A stretch of DNA of 64,000 bases from contig CP136890.1 in NCBI GenBank assembly GCA_034359265.1, positions 77,587,501 to 77,651,500 on the forward strand, in the 5' to 3' direction. The notes below the pieces were generated by a model. The model did no database searches, had not been told where the DNA came from, and was given only the letters and a program-made list of their open reading frames with translations. The DNA comes from Canna indica (taxonomy: Eukaryota; Streptophyta; Magnoliopsida; Zingiberales; Cannaceae). A program made the translations under genes and the position numbers. Shown piece after piece: positions 56,260 through 64,000 of the stretch (position 1 is its first letter; each line of letters opens with the position of its first letter).

Positions 56260-57363
56260 AACTGGGTGGACAGTCCTTTTTGTAGTGCCCGAGTTGACTG
56301 CATCTAAAGCAGGCATTCGTACGGCCATAATATACACCTAGTGTCGTCTGCCACACTGTCCACATGACGGCGATGCCTTGGATTTCTTTTGTACAAATGT
56401 CTCCCTTCCCACTACCCTCTGTGTTGGACTGGGCCTTGAGCGACCCTTGACCTGCTAATCCACTGGCCTGGCCTCACGACAGCACCCTCAGAATAGACCT
56501 GTCACTCTCCTAGTTAATGAGAATTGGACCTCTTCCTCGAGTGCCCCTTAGGTCGCTCTAAAGGTATTAGAGCTTCCTTCTGCATAGCCTCGTTAACAGC
56601 CTCCGCAAATGGTGTGCTCTCGGTGTAATGAATCAAATGGCCAATTTGCAGCCGTAGTCCCTCGACAAACATCCTGACACTGGCCGTCTCTGTAGTCACT
56701 AGTGTAGGGTGATAGCGGGACAACCGAGTGAACTCCATCTCATACTGTTGGAGTGACATGCTGCCCATCTGGTGGAGCTGCTCAAACTCCCTTGCCCGCC
56801 TCTTGCGGACACTCTTGGGCAGATACCACTCTATCACCGCGGCCTTAAACTCGTCCCTTGTAGGGGATGGTGTAACAATCCCCCTACGGGCCCTCTAGGC
56901 ATGGAGCCATTCCTTTGTCGGTCCTCTCATTTGCAGCCCCGCCAAGTGTGTTGCAACCTCATATGAACATCCCAGTACCTCACAGAGCTCGTAACAGTCA
57001 CTCAGGAAGTTGGTGACCTCCACTGACGGATCGGTGCTAGTAAACTCTAGGTGGCCCAACTTGACAAACTCCAGGTATGGACCCTCGTGTCCTATAGTCT
57101 CATGACAGTCTACTACCCTGATCGATGGTGGCACTGGTTCATCAAACTCTTGATCCGCTGATGCAACTAGCTCGGGTTAAGGCTACTGTTGCCTCATCTC
57201 TCGCTCCCTACAGAGCTCCTTAATCAACTCGGCCACATGGGCCTCTAACCAAGTCACTCGGGGTCCTGCTCTGCTTCGACCCCCAATGCGGCCTCGATCG
57301 TCCCCTTTGGCTTGCGGAATTACTATCGCTACCGCTCATCACTGTCTCACCTTGAGCCTCCAT
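56260..57363 (-). pseudogene. Gypsy Gag with CCHC knuckle
   Basis: The start is the ATG at 57,363-57,361 (MEAQGETVMSG). Retrotransposon-Gag motifs follow: YLEFVKLGHLEFTSTDPSVE, THLAGLQMRGPTKEW, FKAAVIEWYLPKSVRKRRAR, GSMSLQQYEMEFTRLSRY and VRMFVEGLRLQIGHLI. The zinc knuckle CFRCSQLGHYKKDC lies at about 56,312-56,270. A UAG near 56,897 and frame changes after 56,514 break it. TR-GAG copy B inserted 57 bases upstream of the start codon, at 57,420. Confidence 0.82.
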
Positions 57364-57420
57364 CACTATAAGAAAAACATAAAAATACTATATTAAGTAC
57401 AATTCTAATCATATGCAGTG

Positions 57421-58668
57421 TGTTGGTGAAATGGCCACACTAGGGGGGATGAATAGTGTGTTGGCTAAATCTTATCGTCTAAATTTGGTTTTAAACATTT
57501 CTTAGATTACTTAGGCAATTCACGATTGAATAACTAAATGTGGAAGCGATAAATGATAAAGCAATTAATACAAACAAGATATCAAAACTAACACAATGAT
57601 TTATAGTGGTTCAGCCTCAATGCCTACTCCACTACCCAAGCACCGTGCTTAGGATTTCACTCCCAAATCCACTAAATTATGAGTAGCTTACAATTGAGAA
57701 CTTTACACCGGAAAGACCCTACACTCACCTCGAAGACACTTTCACACCCAGGAGTATCCCGCCTTCCTACCGTGTGAGCTTTCTCACCTTAATTCCTAAG
57801 ACATACTCCTAACTTAGTTTACACAAGTGGCTTTACACCTTCTACACTATGGTAACCACTTACACACAAGACCACACACTAGGTCTTCTTACAAACTCAA
57901 ATAAATCAAATCAAAACAAAATAAAAACACCTTAATCATAAGAAGAGAGTAAAGAGAACTTATCACAATAAGGACACATCTTCTTCTTGAGTCTAGCAAG
58001 CTTGAATACCCCTTTAATGAAGAACACTTGAGGATGAGGGATCAAGAGCTAGGTTTTGTGGATTTAATCATGAAAGGGCTTAGGAGATGCTTGGGATCAC
58101 TCTTTGAGACTTGAAAGCATCAACCTTAGGCTAGGAATGAGTTTGGAATGAGTATTTATAACCCCCCAAACGGCAAGGCTCGTCAACGGGCATTTTTTTG
58201 CCCGTTGGCGATCCTCGATCGCTTGCCCAAGCGATCGCGGCATTCTGCGGCTTCTGGGCGCACTTCGATCGATCGACTGGTCGATTGAATTGGCTACTGC
58301 CAATTTTTTGCCACATTTGGTCGATCGATCGATCGACCGAATTGGCTACTACCAATTCTTCACCACATTCGATCGACCGACCGATCGACTGAACCTAGGC
58401 TGAACTTGATTTTTTCAGTCTTCTTCTTGCGCGCTTCGTTTCCGGGTTCCAACCTTCAACGTGCGTCAACTTGGAGAGCTTTCCATGTGTTCTTTAAACT
58501 TGTCCAAGACGTCTTTGGTGCACACATCGAACTTCGAGAGATTTCCACGAGGAACCTGAACGCGTCGATCAATGTCCTTCCGATTTTCTGATTTCTTCAA
58601 TATTTTCAATCGAGGACATCAAGTGCTAATCGATATGATACTTGAAAATATTTCTCTCTCTAATGACA
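57421..58668 (-). repeat. 3' LTR of TR-GAG copy B (start deleted)
   Basis: Matches 60,949 to about 62,165 closely (for example GATGAGGGATCAAGAGCTAGG at 58,033 and 61,568). TATA-like TATAAATACTC lies on the complement at about 58,150-58,165. The match stops at ACTTGAAAATATTTCTC near 58,668, while the 5' LTR continues another 80-100 bases. Confidence 0.88.
58210..58392. repeat. Palindromic GATCGATCGACC block in 3' LTR of copy B
   Basis: Contains TCGATCGATCGATCGACCG and several CGATCGACTGG words. The same block in the 5' LTR (61,745-61,905) is arranged differently, so the block changed after insertion or differed between templates. Confidence 0.8.
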
Positions 58669-59530
58669 AGTTCTAACCTAGGGCAATTTCAATCAATGAA
58701 AAATTGCCTAAGTACTAAGAATTTTCCTACTCATGAGATTTCAATCATTTTTCATGTTATTTCAATCATGAGTAAAGAGGCATCAATCGAACATGAAAAT
58801 TGAGGTATTGAACTACAAATATGCAATAACCAAAGACATATCTCATTTTTGCGAATTTAGCCAAACTTTTCATTTTTCATTGACATAGCCTTCCATTTTA
58901 TTATAACTTGCAAGCAATAATCATTAGTAGGATAATGAAAATATAATTACTAGCAAGTTATCAAACTAAGTAGCAAAGAGAGGGATCAATTATCGATATC
59001 AAAGTTTACTTTGCTAGATAGTTTCAAAATGAAATTGAGTGATACCAAAATGAATTTTAAGAGATCACAAAAATAATAAATATAAAAACATGATCTCCAA
59101 CCCTTCCTATTGGTTGAAAACTGAAAGGCCACAATGAGCCTACGATTTAAAACCGCAAGGTCGCATGAGCCCGTTATAGGCTACATAGGTCTCCAAATAA
59201 ACCGAAAATTAAAAAATCAAAAATCATTTAAAATATATTAAGAGCGGGGGAAAATCAATCATTTTTAAGCATGTATCATAAACACCAACTTCAAACATAC
59301 AAGTAGAGAAAGGGTGATGATACCAAGTGATTTAGATGCCAATTCTTAAACCTAAGGCATCTAGTCTAAGTGAAGACTTTGAAGTTGCAACCAGGCAAGG
59401 ATCATTCCTTCAATTTCTTGGTCAACTTCAACTCTTCAATTTCCATTACCCTTGTGTGGTGGCTCCCCCTACAAAAGAACATGAAACTTTTGGTACTCAA
59501 ATGGCTTTGGGTCCTTGAGGGTTAGATGGC

Positions 59531-60880
59531 CTAAGAATCTAAAGTACGTGTCCTAGCTACACTTGGATTTTTCTTGAATGCACAATCAGAAATAGCATGG
59601 TCATATATGCCACAACAAAAATAATATCCATGAAATTCTTTCTTTTTACCATTCATATGAACATGAGGTCTAATGTTAGAATGCTTGGCATGAGAAGCAT
59701 GATGAGCATGAGCATTTTTAGATGAAATATTTTTCTTCTTAGGATTTCTAAAAGATGAAACATGTGATAAACTACTAGTTTTCCTACTCAAGAAAATAAC
59801 CTCATTTTGCAAATCATTAATTGATTTATGTAAGGCTTACATTTGAGATTTCATCATACTATTTTTATTTTTGATTTTCATATTTTCTACTTTCAAATTC
59901 TCAATCTCAACTTTTGAGATATTTTTCAATTCAATTTTTAAATCATTATTTTCATTTTTCAAATCAATATTCTCACTTTTTAAGTCCTCAATTTCAATTA
60001 TCAATTGTGAATTACTAGTTTTCAAAACATCAATACTATCATGACAATAAACACTTGAGGAACTTAGATTTGCCTTTAAATTTTCATTTTCTAATTCTAG
60101 AGCATGCAAGTCCTTAGTAAGCCTAGAGTTATCAAAAGCATGGCACACATATTTTGATATTCTTCTACTAATTCTTCATATGACATTTTGAGTGAATGTG
60201 AAGAACTAGCATCACTATCATATGCTATATCTTTATCATGACTAAAAGTAGAGTATTGTACCTCATCATGGATACCCATGAGGCAAATCTTGGATGTGCC
60301 TTCATAGTCATGACAAGAGGATGCTTCTTGTGATTTAGAGGTGGATGTTGAAGCACTTATCCTCTTCTTGGCATTCTTCTTTGATGAAGGGCAATTCCTC
60401 TTAATGTGCCCCTTTTCCTTGCATAAGTAGCATATAACCTTTCTTTTTCGGCTTTTTGATTTGCTTCTTTGACTAGAAGCACTAAGATCATCAAAACTGA
60501 GGTTAGTACTAGGGGGATGACCATTGTCATCACCACCCTCAATAAATGTATTAAGCTCTTTGGTTTTATCATAATCATATAACACATTTAATGTAGATCA
60601 AATATCAAATGCTGAAGAACAATGCATAGGCCTTTTCAAGTATTTCATTAGAAAATTAGCAATATAGGAGATGCGTTGTTTTAGCATTCAATTCAAATAA
60701 TTTAACTTATTCTTGAGTCCAATCATTTATGTCAATGGTGGGCTCAACATATTTATTCTTTAGCATGCACAATAGATCTAAACTTTGTGTTTTAAGAAAG
60801 GTATACATCCTACTCTTCCAAACACCAAAATTTTCTTCATCAAACCTAGGTGGTGCAAATACTATACTCTCTAGTGTCAT
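59531..60880 (-). pseudogene. Retrotransposon Gag of TR-GAG copy B
   Basis: The start is the ATG at 60,880-60,878 (MTLESIVFAPPRFDEENFGV), 60 bases after the primer site. A copia-type capsid region with stops near 60,715 and 60,595 follows. Then come FIEGGDDNGHPPSTNLSFDD, the knuckle CYLCKEKGHIKRNC, an acidic linker, a long coiled coil (LKSENIDLKNENNDLKIEL), the His-rich KNAHAHHASHAKH and a second knuckle whose first Cys is replaced (YFCCGIYDHAISDC). Order and spacing are the same as in copy A at 6659-7981. Broken by several stops. Confidence 0.78.
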
Positions 60881-60948
60881 TTTCCAGATAGAGGCAAGAT
60901 GTAGACGAGATGGTGAAATCTCAATTCACGACCTGCTCTGATACCAAA

Positions 60949-62243
60949 TATTTGTGAAATGGCCACACTAGAATTGAAGGGGGGTGAATAGTGTGTTAAC
61001 TAAATCTTATCGCCTAAATTCGGTTTTAAACGTTTCTTAGATTACTTAGGCAATTCACGATTGAATAACTAAATGTGGAAGCGATAAATGATAAAGCAAT
61101 TAATACAAATAAGATATCAAAGCTAACACAATGATTTATAGTGATTCAGCCCCAATGCCTACTCCACTACCTAAGCACAGTGCTTAGGATTTTACACCCA
61201 AATCCACTAAATTATGAGTAGTTTACAATTGAGGACTTTACACCGGAAAGACCCTACACTCACCTCGAAGGCACTTCCACACCCGAAAGTATCCCGCCTT
61301 CCTATCGAGTGAGCTTTTCCACCTAAATTCCTAAGACCTACTCCAAACTTAGTTTACACAAGTGGTTTTACACCTTCTACACCAAGGTAACAACTTACAC
61401 ACAAGACCCCACACTAGGTCTTCGTACAAACTCAAATAAATCAAATCAAATCAAAATAAAAACACATTAATCATAAGAATAGAGTAAAGAGAACTTATCA
61501 TAATAAGAACACCTCTTCTTCTTGAACCTAGCAAGCTTAAATACCCCTTTAATGAAGAACGCTTGAGGATGAGGGATCAAGAGCTAGGTTTTGTGGATTT
61601 TATCATGAAAGGGCTTAGGAGATACTTGGGATCACTCTTTGAGACTTGGAAGCATCAACCTTAGGCTAGGAATGAGTTTGGGATGAGTATTTATTATCCC
61701 CCCAAACACCAAGGCTCGTAAACAGGCATTTTTCTGCTCGTTGGCGACGCTCGGTCGCTTGCGGGTTGATCGTCAGTCGACCGATGGATCGACTGCCCAA
61801 GCGACCGCATCATTCTGTCCTTCTGGGCGCACTTCGGTCGACCGAATTGGCTACTACCAATTCTTCACCACATTCGGTCGACCGACCGATCGACCGAACA
61901 TTGGCTGAACTTGATTTTTTCAGCCTTCCTCTTGTGCGCTTCGTTTCCGGGTTCCGGCCTTCAACGTGCGTCAACTTAGAGAGCTTTCAATGTGTTCTTT
62001 AGACTCGTCCAAGACGTCTTTGGTGCACACGTCGAACTTTGTGAGATTTCCACGACGAACCCGAATGCGTCGATCCATGTCCTTCCAATTTTTCGATTTG
62101 CCGATTTCTTCGATATTTTCGATCGAGGACATCAAGTGCTAATCAATATGGAACCTGAAAATATTTCTCAATGAAACATTAGTTCCATGTTTGTTATCAT
62201 TAAAGCTGAGAATAAGACCAAGGTAGAAAACCTTAGGCCAACA
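60949..62243 (-). repeat. 5' LTR of TR-GAG copy B (about 1.3 kb)
   Basis: On the minus strand it starts TGTTGGCCTAAGGTTTTC and ends near ATTTCACAAATA beside the primer site; the usual CACCAACA end has mutated. It carries a TATA-like TATAATAAATACTC stretch (complement, about 61,684-61,700) and the GGTCGACCG block (61,745-61,905). Confidence 0.88.
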
Positions 62244-62248
62244 CAGTG

Positions 62249-62460
62249 ATCATACATACCGCTATTGATGCGATAAGATTAGCACATTTACGGTACTCTA
62301 TGTCCTAATGATGTAGTCATTTATCGCATACTAACACAATTACGTGTCTTAGTCTCGTGAAATAGGACACACCGTATACCGACATACTAACACCTGTCTA
62401 TACGGTACTCTATGTCTTAATGATGTAGTCAGGACCTAACCTCATACTCTGATACCACTT
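62249..62460 (-). other. Gypsy leader and primer-binding site
   Basis: The complement of CTCTGATACCACT (62,447-62,459) is AGTGGTATCAGAG, a methionine-tRNA primer site 3 bases from the LTR end. The rest is leader DNA with a repeated segment (TACGGTACTCTATGTC(C/T)TAATGATGTAGTCA at 62,292 and 62,401). It continues the gypsy sequence cut at 57,420. Confidence 0.75.
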
Positions 62461-64000
62461 TGTCATGCCCCAAAACCGGGTCACGCGACTGGCCAGAGTG
62501 CGAACAAGCACTCCGAAGCTTAGACCAAGCAATTACATATGAACATGCAACATAACCAATTTAAGATATTATAACATACTCATTAAACATCCAAGTAACA
62601 ACTCGGTATTAATTCAAGAAGAATTACATAACCAAGTATCACTACTACATGAGTTTAAGTGTTCAAACAACTACAAGTATCAAATACACTATATGTCTTT
62701 TAATAAACTCTTATCCGACTCGACTCGACTCGACTACATCAACGGATTTCATGAGATCGCTATCGAAGTCCGCCGCCACCAACTGCGCCATACCTCAGTG
62801 ATCATGCTTTGCAAAATAGTATACAGAAAGAGAGGGTGAGTTCAAAGAACTCAATGAGTGGTCATTTTGACCATCACCAAGCCAAACCATATTAAATAAA
62901 TAATGTAGTAATTAACTCTGTGTTCAAATAGCATATATAAATCATGTAACACATTGCATCAATAACTTGTGCGCTACGCACACCACACAGCCTGGCTCGG
63001 CCCAATTGGAAACAATCATCTATTTACTCGCCCACAACTCATAGAGTGCTCGCTAGGCTGGCCGCCTCAGCGAACCTCCCAACTCGGGCTCACTGAGCTA
63101 GGAATGCCCTCTAGCCTCAATGCCCATAACTCGGTCGGGAAAGATCCACCGACCATGTCACTTGGGTTAGTCATCGACGTGGCTCACCGACATAAGTCTC
63201 GACCCATATTCACTCGTGCGATAAACACACCACTCAGCCCAGTACGACCCAACATCCACTCATGCGCGATGTGCACTAGTCGCCTTATCCGACCCAATCT
63301 CAACTCATCCGCGATGCACACCACTCGGTCTATCCAACCCAAAATCAAATCGTGCGCGATACACACCACTCGGCCTATCCGGCCCAATATCAACTCATGC
63401 TCGATGTGCACCACTCGGCCCATCCGGCCCAATCTCAACTCGTGCGTGATGCGCACCACTCAGCCCATCTGGCCCAATCTCAACTCATGCGTGATGCGCA
63501 CTACTCGGCCTATCTGGCCCAATATCAACTCGTGCTCGATGCACACCACTATTCAAGAACTCAATACCCGTGACGTTGTCGTGTAGCGAATTGCTATGTC
63601 TTACTCAGTAGTTTTCTCACGATGTACCCCTCGTCACCACTCTGGCCCATCGATTTTCCCAAGGATTCCAAATTAGTGAAACGAATCAACTTCTAAACTT
63701 TCTTACTTTCCCATGTCTCGCAGAATGTCGGTCCGCATCCGAAATTTCAACCCCTCTACGACACTTTCCTAAATTTTCCACTTGAGGGATATACCCTTAT
63801 CCCGACATGAAAGTGTTCAAACATCCTACTATTCACAAGGTTAAACTCCTACGACTACAGAAGCCGGGAATTTCAGCCTACTTACGATAATACGATAATT
63901 TTAGCCTACTTAACCAATCTGATTTCTGTTCGCACGCTACTGTTCATGACATAATAATGGATTCAGAGCTCACAGAACATGGTGTATATAACATGGCGTA
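62461..64000 (-). repeat. 5' LTR of the gypsy element, incomplete at window end
   Basis: It starts TGTCATGCCCCAAAAC on the plus strand (LTR end CATGACA on the minus strand) and matches the left LTR from 30,882 in order and wording. Since the left LTR is about 2.55 kb, roughly 1 kb lies beyond the window. Confidence 0.85.
63205..63551. repeat. 45-bp minisatellite in the gypsy 5' LTR
   Basis: About eight units of the type CAACTCGTGCGCGATGCACA followed by CCACTCGGCCCATCCGGCCCAATCT. Units are 60-95% alike by eye. Because 45 is a multiple of 3, it yields long repetitive frames on both strands that should not be read as genes. Confidence 0.9.

Larger units (their letters stand above)
57421..62243 (-). 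mobile_element. TR-GAG retrotransposon copy B, both ends present (4823 bp)
   Basis: Outer ends are TGTTGG (57,421) and CCAACA (62,243), with the 5-bp target duplication CAGTG on both sides (57,416-57,420 and 62,244-62,248). On the minus strand: 5' LTR 62,243-60,949, primer site TGGTATCAGAGC (complement about 60,935-60,946), gag 60,880-59,531, non-coding DNA, then 3' LTR about 58,668-57,421, which lacks its first roughly 100 bases and the polypurine tract. No pol gene. It inserted into the gypsy leader, next to the gypsy gag start. Confidence 0.9.
30882..64000 (-). mobile_element. Ty3-gypsy retrotransposon (chromovirus-like), host of nested insertions, 5' end outside window
   Basis: On the minus strand: 5' LTR (beyond 64,000 to 62,461), primer-binding site, leader, gag-protease-RT-RNase H-integrase start (57,363-53,886), integrase C-terminus (33,658-33,443), polypurine tract (about 33,433-33,444) and 3' LTR (about 33,432-30,882). 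The two LTRs clearly belong together (GAACAAGCACTCCGAAGC, GCGCCATACCTCA, GTGTAGCGAA in both). The body is interrupted by copy C of the TR-GAG family with its Harbinger and viral cargo (33,659 to about 53,885) and by TR-GAG copy B (57,421-62,243). The middle of integrase is missing at the first insertion. All genes are decayed. Confidence 0.82.

Noticed and set aside
62969..63586. 205-residue repetitive frame in the gypsy LTR, with matching frames on the other strand
   Set aside because: It comes from the 45-bp minisatellite, whose length is a multiple of 3; similar frames appear on both strands and the region is an LTR.

Overview
The window is nuclear DNA of a flowering plant. It contains plant-type transposons of every main order, two intron-containing plant genes with GT-AG introns, and an endogenous badnavirus-like pararetrovirus. 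The receptor-kinase gene has extremely GC-rich third codon positions, which points to a monocot. Endogenous badnaviruses are known from yam and banana among others, but I cannot name the species from the sequence. There are no bacterial operons, CRISPR arrays, rRNA genes or tRNA genes that I can support.

Layout. (1) 1-3898: the 3' part of a CACTA (En/Spm) transposon, with remnants of the TNP2-type transposase and of the Ptta/TnpA-type accessory protein. Its terminus lies in a 226-bp tandem duplication. (2) 5.26-9.57 kb: truncated copy A of an LTR retrotransposon family that carries gag but no pol (TR-GAG type), minus strand. (3) 10,290-14,835: a structurally complete but mutated Ty1-copia element with matched LTRs and target-site duplication AAGGA. 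It sits inside an open host reading frame, next to a broken fragment of a folate-biopterin transporter gene. (4) 18.43-20.51 kb: a five-exon OTU-family deubiquitinase gene, apparently intact. (5) 21,280-22,345: a non-autonomous hAT-like element with an 8-bp target duplication. (6) 26.30-28.30 kb: an intact two-exon LRR receptor-like pseudokinase of the ZAR1 type. (7) 30.45-64.0 kb: a nest of transposons inside transposons.

The nest reads as follows. A plus-oriented TR-GAG-family LTR (from 30,454) was broken by a minus-strand Ty3-gypsy element (30,882 to beyond 64,000). The gypsy integrase was broken by another TR-GAG-family element (copy C; LTR from 33,659, internal part to about 53,885). That LTR was split by a 17-kb PIF/Harbinger transposon (34,379-51,356, target duplication TAA). 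The Harbinger element was itself invaded by a badnavirus-like pararetrovirus, now a mosaic of direct and inverted segments (35,309-46,188). A further complete TR-GAG element (copy B; 57,421-62,243, target duplication CAGTG) sits in the gypsy leader.

Only the OTU protease and the LRR receptor pseudokinase look like functional host genes. All transposon and viral genes show disabling mutations, except that the viral ORF2 and two unassigned reading frames at the 3' side of the virus are still open. The least explained part is the viral mosaic: two different unassigned frames lie between the polymerase end and the promoter, and one small inverted unit carries leader, a single frame, promoter and primer-binding site with no polymerase.
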